Origin: Clostridia bacterium
GTDB lineage: Bacteria; Bacillota_A; Clostridia; Oscillospirales; CAG-272
DNA: 9,385 nt
Direction: 5' to 3'
NCBI GenBank assembly: GCA_017552165.1
Contig: JAFZCF010000031.1
Location: 1-9,385, forward strand
Shown here: piece by piece, positions 1-6,706 of the stretch
How positions within the stretch are numbered: the stretch's first letter is position 1
Layout: each line of letters opens with the position of its first letter
Program-made: the position numbers and the translations under genes
The notes under the pieces: model-generated
What the model was told of the DNA's origin: nothing
Seen by the model: the letters and a program-made list of their open reading frames with translations, nothing else
The model's database searches: none

Positions 1-12
1 CAAACGTTAATG

Positions 13-41
13 ATTATAGCACTTCGCGGCGCGTTTGTCAA
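13..41 (-). promoter_or_regulatory. Consensus sigma-A/sigma-70 promoter firing out of the window
   Basis: Read on the minus strand, a perfect -35 box TTGACA (41-36) is followed by a 17-base spacer and a perfect -10 box TATAAT (18-13). The spacer ends in TGC, which gives the extended -10 form TGnTATAAT. Transcription should begin near position 6 and run leftward off the window, so the gene it drives is not visible. The promoter sits just beyond the terminator of the mannosidase operon, which marks this stretch as a boundary between two transcription units. An AACGTT palindrome lies at 4-9, over the expected start site; it could be part of an operator but is too short to assign. Confidence 0.85.
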
Positions 42-88
42 TAATCCCGCCGCCCGGAGAGGTGCTTATCGAAACAAAAAATCACCGG

Positions 89-126
89 AAAAACGCGCGG
101 CGGAGCGCTGCCGCTCCGCCGCTTTT
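89..126 (-). terminator. Rho-independent terminator of the mannosidase operon
   Basis: A perfect 11-bp GC-rich stem is formed by 97-107 and 112-122 around a 4-base loop (108-111). On the minus strand it is followed, after GCG, by five T residues (93-89), the layout of an intrinsic terminator. It lies about 70 bases beyond the stop codon of the GH38 gene. An A-tract precedes the stem on the same strand (T-tract 123-126 on the plus strand), so the element could also stop plus-strand transcripts, although no plus-strand gene is present. Confidence 0.85.
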
Positions 127-136
127 GGGTATAGTG

Positions 137-150
137 TCGGGCCGGCCCGA
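137..150. repeat. 14-base perfect palindrome after the mannosidase stop codon
   Basis: TCGGGCCGGCCCGA is its own reverse complement. It lies between the GH38 stop codon and the terminator hairpin, in the 3' untranslated part of the operon. In RNA it could form a 5-bp stem with a GC-rich tetraloop. It could be a protein-binding site or merely an extra hairpin near the terminator; nothing in the sequence decides between these. Confidence 0.5.
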
Positions 151-190
151 GCTCCGGAAACCGTTTTATATATTGCCGCCGGGGCACGCA

Positions 191-2851
191 CTACATGAAC
201 AGTCCGACGGTGAATATCTCGCCTGGACGGAGGGAAAGCTCCGCCGTGTCGGCGCTGTGCGCAAGGCACGAAACGTATTCCTCCCCGAGCGTCAGCCGGT
301 CGATATGGGTAAACGGCGCAAAGGTTTTGAGGGCGGCCTTGACCTCGCCGCCCGAGACGTTGAAGCCCCTTATCACCGTCCCGCGCCCGTCCTCCGAGCC
401 CTTGACGGCCGTAATTACGACGGAATTGGCGACGGACGGCGTGATCTCAAAGAATTTCATCTCCCTGCCGAGCACCCTGTCGGCGTTTTCAAGCGGCCTG
501 TAGAAGAGATCCGGCAGGCCGGCTATCTGAACGAACGGACGGCCGCCCGTGAATCTGTTGCGGTCCGCGGGACGCGCGTAAGCGTAGAGCGGCGTGACGA
601 ATCTCTGCGCTTTCTGCGCAACTCCCGCCGTCACCGGGTCGCCCCGGAAGGGATATATCGCAAGTCCGAAAGCGTATCTGCCCTGCATCTGGCTGTCCGA
701 CGTGCGCCAGGTCTCCATCTGCCGGTCGCGGTTTTCCCAGTTGCCGGTGATCCTTCCGACGCATCGCAGGAGAGTGAGGGCGAGCGCCCCGTCCGAGGTG
801 TGCTCGTATTCGTATACGCCGGAATTGAGGATAGCCACCCCGGCGTCGTTTTCAGTCACCCCGACGTAGCTTGTGTTCGGGTGCTGTCTGCCGCCGCAGC
901 TTTCGTCACGGCGGTCCCTCACGACGCAGTCGAAGGGAGAGCCCGCAAAGCTGAGGTCCGTCCCCGTTCCGGTCGGGAAAATCACCCTGAGGCGGTGATC
1001 CTTTGCCGTGTTGTCGACTGTCAGTTCGCAGGTCAGGAAATCCTCGCCTTTTCTCAGCGACAGTCTGGTCTCGACGGAGAGCTTTTTCCTTTCTCCGGAG
1101 CGCGTGACGTCCATTTCCAAAGAGACGATACGCACGCTTTCAAGACCGTTTTCCGCCTCGGCGGATACGGTACAGACGCAGTTTTCGCTCGTGACGATGC
1201 CGGCGCCGTCGTTCTCCTCGTAAACGTACGAGTCGCCGCGGTCGTCGTTGTCCTCGAGCATGAGAAGCCCGGAAAGCGTCCTGCCCGTCCTTTTGTCAAG
1301 CAGATCGACCGTCCCGTTTTCTTTTATCCGCGCCCGCAGATACTCGTTTTCCATAACGCGGGGGTCGGCATGCCCGACGGCGGCGGGCGCCGCCTGCCCG
1401 CCCCTCGGCGTGAGAGAGAACACGCTGTAGGAAAATCCGGGGATCTCCGGGACGTCGAGCAGTATATCGTAAACGCTGATCTCTATCTCGCCCGGGAGAT
1501 TTACGGGGCTGAGGACCCTCTTGCCGCGGTTTTTCGACACCGATCTGACGATAAACGGCACTTTCGAGCCGTCCGGAGCGGTCACGTCGATATCGCCGAG
1601 ATCCTCCTCCGACGGTATCTCTACCCTGACCCCGACCGGTCCGCCGCAGGGAGCGGAGACGGTGTTGGCGACGAGTATAAGATAACATCCGTCGCTCAGC
1701 CCGTCCCTGTCAACGTGGTCGAGCAGCGCCGTCGAATATCTGTCGAGCAGGTCGTCCAGATTTTCGTGAATGCGCGCGAATCTGTCGTGCATATGACGGT
1801 GAACGGCGTCGACCGAACAGCCGCAGATGCTGTCGTGCGGATGGTTCTCAATGATGAGCTTCCACAGATAACGCATATAATCCGTCGGATATTCTTTTAC
1901 TCCCGTCGCACCGCAAACGGCGCAGAGCGGCTCGAGGAGATTTTCGGTCCTCGACTGGCAGAACGCGTTTTCGAGCTTGAGATCGGCTCTCGACGAAAGA
2001 GTGCCGGGAAGGACCTGAAGCGGCACGCCGCGCCGCAGCTCGCCCGTGACTGTCTTGAGCTCCGCGCCGGAGATGCGGATATCCTCCCTGACTCTCTGCA
2101 TGAACTCCGGCAGGGTGTCCTGAAAGACCCGCTCGTCGCCGGACAGACGTCCCCTCACGGCGTTTATGATGCCCGAAAGGTTTTCCTGCGCCTCGAGGTG
2201 ATCCACCCCGTTCATAAGCAGATATTCGGAGGTCGTGACTCTCCCGCGCATGATTTCCCCGCGGTTGCGTATAAGACTGAGCGCCGCGTCGGGGTCGTCC
2301 GGAAGACGCTGTGCGTTGTTGTACCAGAACGCCATGTGCTCGCACAGAACCTCCGAGCCGTCAGGGGATTTCCAGTAAAACTCGAGGGGATCCGGCTCGC
2401 CCGTCGAAAAGCCCCTGCCGAACACGCAGGTGTCGAGGCCGAAACCGTTCAGTATCTGAGGCAGCTGGGAGATAAGCCCGAACTGATCCGCCGCGTACCC
2501 GACGCCCATGCTGCCGCCGAAGCGCCGCGCGATCGAGCTCCCTATGATGAGATTTCTCACCGTCGCCTCGCCGCTCGTCAGATAAAAATCGTTCTGAACG
2601 TACCAGGGCCCGACGAGTATCCGCCCTTTCCTGACGTGTTCCTCGAGCTCCTGACGGCGTGAAGGCCTGATTGTGAGATAATCCTCCAGCACTATCGTCT
2701 GGGCGTCGAGATGAAAGCGGTAGTTACCGTCCTTTTTGAGGATGTCGAGGAGATTGTCGATCAAATCGACAAGACGCATGCGGAAATTTTCAAAGGGGAG
2801 ATACCACTCTCTGTCCCAGTGTGTGTGCGAAACAATGCAGTAATTGACCAT
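191..2851 (-). CDS. Alpha-mannosidase, glycoside hydrolase family 38 (MngB-like)
   Basis: This is an 886-residue retaining alpha-mannosidase that should release alpha-linked mannose from oligosaccharides or mannosylated small molecules in the cytoplasm; it has no signal peptide. The GH38 signature HTHWDREWY is at residues 9-17, with H11 and D13 as likely zinc ligands. ADQFG (121-125) carries the likely nucleophile and zinc ligand D122. NHPHDSICGC (336-345) supplies the third conserved site, with H339 and D340. The C-terminal beta-sandwich motif DNTAKDHRLRV is at 613-623. Length and motifs match the group containing E. coli mannosylglycerate hydrolase MngB (about 877 residues), but substrate cannot be inferred. 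I chose the ATG at 2851 because AGAGGA stands 5 bases upstream. The frame extends to ATGs at 2869 and 2881, but these lack a good ribosome site, and the latter lies in a hairpin loop. It is the last gene of the cluster. Confidence 0.95.
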   Translation of the reverse strand: MVNYCIVSHTHWDREWYLPFENFRMRLVDLIDNLLDILKKDGNYRFHLDAQTIVLEDYLTIRPSRRQELEEHVRKGRILVGPWYVQNDFYLTSGEATVRNLIIGSSIARRFGGSMGVGYAADQFGLISQLPQILNGFGLDTCVFGRGFSTGEPDPLEFYWKSPDGSEVLCEHMAFWYNNAQRLPDDPDAALSLIRNRGEIMRGRVTTSEYLLMNGVDHLEAQENLSGIINAVRGRLSGDERVFQDTLPEFMQRVREDIRISGAELKTVTGELRRGVPLQVLPGTLSSRADLKLENAFCQSRTENLLEPLCAVCGATGVKEYPTDYMRYLWKLIIENHPHDSICGCSVDAVHRHMHDRFARIHENLDDLLDRYSTALLDHVDRDGLSDGCYLILVANTVSAPCGGPVGVRVEIPSEEDLGDIDVTAPDGSKVPFIVRSVSKNRGKRVLSPVNLPGEIEISVYDILLDVPEIPGFSYSVFSLTPRGGQAAPAAVGHADPRVMENEYLRARIKENGTVDLLDKRTGRTLSGLLMLEDNDDRGDSYVYEENDGAGIVTSENCVCTVSAEAENGLESVRIVSLEMDVTRSGERKKLSVETRLSLRKGEDFLTCELTVDNTAKDHRLRVIFPTGTGTDLSFAGSPFDCVVRDRRDESCGGRQHPNTSYVGVTENDAGVAILNSGVYEYEHTSDGALALTLLRCVGRITGNWENRDRQMETWRTSDSQMQGRYAFGLAIYPFRGDPVTAGVAQKAQRFVTPLYAYARPADRNRFTGGRPFVQIAGLPDLFYRPLENADRVLGREMKFFEITPSVANSVVITAVKGSEDGRGTVIRGFNVSGGEVKAALKTFAPFTHIDRLTLGEEYVSCLAHSADTAELSLRPGEIFTVGLFM

Positions 2852-2855
2852 ATTT

Positions 2856-2861
2856 TCCTCT
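2856..2861 (-). promoter_or_regulatory. Ribosome binding site deciding the GH38 start
   Basis: AGAGGA on the minus strand, with its GAGG core 5 bases before the ATG at 2851. It falls inside the reading frame of the longer candidate starts at 2869 and 2881, neither of which has a comparable site, so it favours the shorter protein beginning MVNYCIVSHTHWD. Confidence 0.75.
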
Positions 2862-2871
2862 TTAAACATAT

Positions 2872-2891
2872 CGCCCGGCATAAGCCGGGCG
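2872..2891 (-). other. Intergenic hairpin between dehydrogenase and mannosidase genes
   Basis: An 8-bp perfect GC-only stem (2872-2879 with 2884-2891) encloses a 4-base AU loop. It starts 4 bases after the dehydrogenase stop codon and ends 10 bases before the mannosidase ribosome site. The minus-strand sequence after it (ATATGTTT) is not a U-tract, so it is unlikely to be a full terminator. An RNA-processing or stability element that lets the two cistrons differ in level is a plausible role, but this is inference. Confidence 0.65.
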
Positions 2892-2895
2892 GAAT

Positions 2896-3933
2896 TTAGA
2901 ACTCAACGATCGTTTTGATGATTTTGCGGCTGTCGGGCGGGCAGAAAGCCGGCGCGCATTCCGAAAACGGCACAATATCGGTTATGACGTTCCTCATCCT
3001 GAGATCACAGGACGCCATTATTCCGGCGACCGCCTCGAGATTGCCGTACTCTCCCATTATCCCGACCATTTTAAGCTCTTTCGACACGAAAGCGTCGAAG
3101 TCGAACGGTATGTCGTCCCTCTCGTAGAAGCCGATGAGCGCGACCGACGCGCCCCTTGCCGCCAGCTTCACGCACTGTCCGAGCGAGGGCTCGGCTCCCG
3201 AGCATTCGAGGACAAAATCGGCGTGCCTGCCGCCAGTCAGTCTGAGAAGCGCCTCCTCGGGGTCCTCCGCGGCGCTGTTGATCACGCCGGAAATGCCGAG
3301 TTCCCTCGCCTTTTCGAGCTTGAAGGCGTTCCTGCCGAGCATATACACCTGCCCGGCGCCCTTGTTGAGGGACAGGGCGGCCGCCGACATGCCTATGCTC
3401 CCCGTGCCGATCACGAGAACGACGGAATCCCGTCCCATATCCATTTTTTTGACTCCCCCGTAGGCGACGGAAAGCGGCTCGCAGAGCGCCGCGTCAAGGA
3501 GCGGTACGCCGTCGGCGAGACGGTAAACGTGTCTTTCGGGAATGAGATAGTACTCGGCGAAGGCCCCCGGCCAGCAGGGATCGATCGTCCCGACGTTGAG
3601 ACGGGCCGAGCAGCTGCCGAAATCTCCGGCAAGGCAGGCGTCGCATTTTTCGCAAGAGACGAAATTATCCCCTATGACGCGGTCGCCGGGGCGGACCTTC
3701 GTCACGCCCGCGCCGGTCTTTTCAACGACACCGGACCATTCGTGCCCGAGGCGTATCGGGTAGGTCGCCAGACCTTTTTTCACGAATCCGCTTTTGCCGG
3801 AAAACAGCGCGTAGTCCGTACCGCATATCCCGCAGTATTTGACTTTTACGAGGACGTCGTGCTCTCCCGGTTCAGGGACAGGAATGTCGGTAAAGGCCCC
3901 TTTGCCCGGGGCAATGGCCTGAAATGCAATCAT
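2896..3933 (-). CDS. Zinc-dependent medium-chain alcohol/polyol dehydrogenase
   Basis: This 345-residue NAD(P)-dependent oxidoreductase of the medium-chain (MDR) superfamily resembles sorbitol and threonine dehydrogenases. It has an N-terminal GroES-like catalytic domain (about 1-155) and a Rossmann domain. Catalytic zinc residues are C37 and H64-E65 in the GHEWSGVV motif, plus E152 in the CEPLSVA stretch. The structural zinc loop is complete: C94, C97, C100 and C108. The dinucleotide loop is GTGSIG (176-181). The second Rossmann strand ends in LGRN (199-202), with Arg where NAD-preferring relatives often have Asp, so NADP use is possible. It starts 21 bases after the beta-helix lipoprotein gene and its stop is 44 bases before the mannosidase start, so the three are probably co-transcribed. 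Its ribosome site is weak (GGAT about 12 bases upstream). Likely role: interconverting a sugar or polyol from the imported glycan. The substrate is unknown. Confidence 0.92.
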   Translation of the reverse strand: MIAFQAIAPGKGAFTDIPVPEPGEHDVLVKVKYCGICGTDYALFSGKSGFVKKGLATYPIRLGHEWSGVVEKTGAGVTKVRPGDRVIGDNFVSCEKCDACLAGDFGSCSARLNVGTIDPCWPGAFAEYYLIPERHVYRLADGVPLLDAALCEPLSVAYGGVKKMDMGRDSVVLVIGTGSIGMSAAALSLNKGAGQVYMLGRNAFKLEKARELGISGVINSAAEDPEEALLRLTGGRHADFVLECSGAEPSLGQCVKLAARGASVALIGFYERDDIPFDFDAFVSKELKMVGIMGEYGNLEAVAGIMASCDLRMRNVITDIVPFSECAPAFCPPDSRKIIKTIVEF

Positions 3934-3954
3934 ATCTTTAAGTATCCAAACAGG

Positions 3955-6618
3955 TTATTTGACGGAGGCAAAGGCCTCGTATCCGTACTTGCCGCCGAGC
4001 CGCACCGTACCGGTCTCCGAAACCGTTCCTCCGAATTTCTTCATGGTTTTTGAAAGGGTCCCGTCGCCCGAAAAAGGCACCACGCAGTTCACGAGGTTGA
4101 CTTTCCCGCTGCCCCCCATGAGCATGACGGGCGTCGCGCCGCTGCCGGAGGCAAATGTAAACGTCTGAATGTTTACGTTACCTCCCTGAATGACGATACA
4201 GTTCGTCGGGGTCCCGAAGCCGGCTCCGCCGTGGATGCTGACCGTGCCGGTGAGATCCGCGCCCGTCGTGAAGTAAGTTCTCGACACGGCGCTCCCGAGA
4301 GCCACGTCGCCGGGGGCGATTATACTGAGCTCGCCTGCCTGTTCTATAACGAACGAACTTGTACAGCCGTCGGCTCCGCACTGCACGAACGTGCCGCTCG
4401 TCGCCTTTCCGTCCTGTTCCTCAAAACGGAACACCGCCTTCGCGCCGAGGCCGAAAGCCCCGAGGACGTGCTCGTTCTCGTTGTATCCGAAAACGAAGTA
4501 TTCGGTCGTCTTTATGAACGTCCCGAACACGAGTTCGTCGAATTTGTCGGGGGAATAACCGCCCGTGAGATTGTGTATCGCCAGTTCGTACGGCTGATGC
4601 TGATTGAGATGGACGTTTTCTATCCATCCCTCGCCGGAATTTTTCCCTATGAACATCCCGGTCTTTATCGCTATGCCCGCGCAGTTGCGCACGTAATGCC
4701 CAGTCGAGTCGGACGAGCCGAAATCCATATACTGGTACGCGTTTGCGATATTGACGTTGATGGCGTACGTCCCCGGTCCGAGCGAGCGGACAGCGTATGA
4801 ATATTTTACGAAATTGTCGTAGTCCTGCTCGGGATACCAAGCGAGGAAGCCCCGGATTCCCGAGCCCGCCTCGAGACTGATGGCGGCTGCGCCGTTCGGC
4901 TTGTTCTTGCCCGAGTAAATCAGCAGGCAGGAGCCGTCGAGGGCGAAGGCGTCGTAACACCATACCCCGTGCGTCCCGCTGAGCTCCACGCCGGCGGGTA
5001 CCGTCAGGTTGCCGTATATCGCATAGCGGCCGTTCGGGATGAGGACGATCCCTCCGCCCTGTGACTTCATATAGTCAAGCGCGCTCTGGATGGCGTCGGT
5101 GCAGTCCGTCTTTCCGTCCGAAACCGCCCCGTAGTCTGTTATGCAGACGATTTTTTTCGTCGCCGGCATCGGCAGCTGCTCTTTGTAAACGTGATATCCG
5201 CTTATTTTTTTGATCTCAACCGCCTTGTCGTCCTTTTTGAACAGAGACGACGAGGTTATGTAGTTTTCAACGTCCTTTTTGAATGTGCAGCCGTAGAAAT
5301 ATCCGGCGGACGTCCCTCCCGCGTCGGTGAATATCCGCGAGGAGGAGAAGGTGCATCCCGCGCACGACACGACGCCGGCCTTCGCGAGGACGGCGTAGCC
5401 GTTCGAGTTCATCGAGACTTCGACGTCAGTGAGACTCAGCGTAGCACCGCCGGAGAGCGAAACGGCGTTTTTGAATTTCCCGCTTATCTCCCCGTCCTCA
5501 ATCTTTACGTTGTTCGTATACGAGACGCCGGTCGCAACGGCCGCCGTGCAGGCGCGGTCCGCCGTCGCTCTGAAGCCCGTGAGAGCCGTCCCTATGCCGT
5601 GGGCGGCGTTTACGAGCACGCCGATGTTGCAGTCCCTTATCGTCGTGAGGGTTATCGCGCCGCTTGTCACGCCGGTCCCGTACGGGTCGTCGTCGAGCTG
5701 GATGCCGACGCTCAGCCCGTGAAGGGAAGTCCCGTACATCCCGGTCGCGTCTCCGTGATAGAAAAGCACGCCGGTACAGCTTTTGAAGCAGTATTCCGTC
5801 ACCGAGTTTTTCTCGTCGTCCGAAAGCGGGGAAATGACGTTCCCGTTCCAGTAGTCCGGCGATATGCTCACGTTTTCAAACCTCGAGCAGTCGGCGCTGT
5901 GGTTAAGGAGCGCGCCGCGGTACAGGGCCGTCATATAGACGTTCGTTATGCTCGCGAGTCCGCAGGCGGTGTTCTGCGCCTCACCTATCGAGATCCCGTA
6001 ATACGAATTTACGAGCGTGACGTTTTCGATCGTCACCTGGCATGACGTGCCGCCCGCGAATATCGTGGGGGCCATCGCGACGGGCTCCGACGCGTTCTGA
6101 TTGGTGTAATAAACCGTCAGGTTGCGCAGACCGGCCGAGGCGTTGAGCTTTATGAATGAATAGAACGACTGGGTCGTTTTGCCCTTGTAATCCGTCAGGA
6201 TGATCGTGCCGCGGGTCCCGGCCGGCTCCTTGTCGGGGCTGACCCAGTCTCCGCAGAGCGTGACGTTCGACGGGATGTTTATCTGTTCCGGGACGTAATA
6301 TCTCCCCGCAGGGACGTACACGACTCCCCCGCCGATGATCTCTGCGGCGGCTATCGCCTTGTTGAAAGCCTCCGAATCGTCCGTGACTCCGTCTGCCTTT
6401 GCGCCGAAATTCATCACGTTGCGCGAGCCGATGACGAGATCGTCCTCCGGATAGTGTCCCGTGGGAACGAACTCCTTCTTTTCTCCGCGCGCGAAATAGT
6501 AGTCGGGTTCCGGCTCGATCGGCACGACGGGGCCCTCGCCGCTGTCGCACGAGAAAAGCGCCGCGACGGTCAGCAGGGCGACGGCGACGGATATTATGAT
6601 TCGGATAGTCTTTTTCAT
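3955..6618 (-). CDS. Surface lipoprotein with two tandem pectate-lyase-3-like beta-helix domains
   Basis: An 887-residue predicted lipoprotein. Residues 1-24 form a type II signal peptide: KK near the start, a hydrophobic core, and lipobox LFSC with C24 as the lipidated residue. Two copies of the pectate-lyase-3 entry motif follow: NFGAKADGVTDD at 70-81 with GGGVVYVPAGRYY at 96-108, and DYGAVSDGKTDC at 495-506 with GGGIVLIPNGRYA at 521-533. Each leads into a long Gly/Asn/Thr/Val-rich region typical of right-handed beta-helices. Such proteins include polysaccharide lyases, GH28 hydrolases and, with two helices in tandem, GH55 beta-1,3-glucanases; the catalytic residues here are not assignable, so it could be an enzyme or a binding scaffold. 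I chose the ATG at 6618 because it begins the signal peptide and GGAG lies 11 bases upstream; the frame stays open upstream only to a TTG at 6684, inside a hairpin. Context suggests it acts on a glycan outside the cell. Confidence 0.87.
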   Translation of the reverse strand: MKKTIRIIISVAVALLTVAALFSCDSGEGPVVPIEPEPDYYFARGEKKEFVPTGHYPEDDLVIGSRNVMNFGAKADGVTDDSEAFNKAIAAAEIIGGGVVYVPAGRYYVPEQINIPSNVTLCGDWVSPDKEPAGTRGTIILTDYKGKTTQSFYSFIKLNASAGLRNLTVYYTNQNASEPVAMAPTIFAGGTSCQVTIENVTLVNSYYGISIGEAQNTACGLASITNVYMTALYRGALLNHSADCSRFENVSISPDYWNGNVISPLSDDEKNSVTEYCFKSCTGVLFYHGDATGMYGTSLHGLSVGIQLDDDPYGTGVTSGAITLTTIRDCNIGVLVNAAHGIGTALTGFRATADRACTAAVATGVSYTNNVKIEDGEISGKFKNAVSLSGGATLSLTDVEVSMNSNGYAVLAKAGVVSCAGCTFSSSRIFTDAGGTSAGYFYGCTFKKDVENYITSSSLFKKDDKAVEIKKISGYHVYKEQLPMPATKKIVCITDYGAVSDGKTDCTDAIQSALDYMKSQGGGIVLIPNGRYAIYGNLTVPAGVELSGTHGVWCYDAFALDGSCLLIYSGKNKPNGAAAISLEAGSGIRGFLAWYPEQDYDNFVKYSYAVRSLGPGTYAINVNIANAYQYMDFGSSDSTGHYVRNCAGIAIKTGMFIGKNSGEGWIENVHLNQHQPYELAIHNLTGGYSPDKFDELVFGTFIKTTEYFVFGYNENEHVLGAFGLGAKAVFRFEEQDGKATSGTFVQCGADGCTSSFVIEQAGELSIIAPGDVALGSAVSRTYFTTGADLTGTVSIHGGAGFGTPTNCIVIQGGNVNIQTFTFASGSGATPVMLMGGSGKVNLVNCVVPFSGDGTLSKTMKKFGGTVSETGTVRLGGKYGYEAFASVK

Positions 6619-6631
6619 AAGGTAAATGTCT

Positions 6632-6680
6632 CCGGACGGCAGATATGCCCCGTCCGGGGCGGTTTTTTTACGCCCCGGAC
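6632..6680 (-). promoter_or_regulatory. Structured leader with two mutually exclusive hairpins
   Basis: The 88-base gap before the beta-helix lipoprotein gene contains a perfect 10-bp stem (6652-6661 with 6671-6680; 9-base loop with a 7-base homopolymer run) and a perfect 8-bp stem (6632-6639 with 6650-6657; 10-base loop). They share 6652-6657, so only one can form at a time. In the minus-strand RNA the second stem includes the first two G residues of the likely ribosome site GGAG (6633-6630), so it would partly hide it; the first stem leaves it free. The homopolymer is an A-run in the minus-strand RNA, so the region is not a normal terminator for this operon. On the plus strand, a 5-bp hairpin (6647-6660) followed by GG and T7 looks like a terminator. 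A regulatory role is inference. Confidence 0.5.
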
Positions 6681-6706
6681 GCAAATGATAAGATAATTAT
6701 CGGTTG

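Noticed and set aside
35..2662. 875-residue plus-strand open frame
   Set aside because: It is the in-register antisense of the clearly recognisable GH38 gene, is Arg/Val/Ala-rich, and shows no domain. It is explained by the lack of TTA, CTA and TCA codons on the sense strand.
2872..2891. Intrinsic terminator between dehydrogenase and mannosidase
   Set aside because: The stem is perfect, but the following minus-strand sequence is ATATGTTT rather than a U-tract, and the next ribosome site is close by.
5191..6045. 284-residue plus-strand open frame
   Set aside because: Antisense shadow of the beta-helix lipoprotein gene; same register and same biased composition.
6619..6684. N-terminal extension of the beta-helix lipoprotein from a TTG at 6684
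   Set aside because: It would place 22 polar residues before a proper lipoprotein signal peptide and would start inside a strong hairpin.
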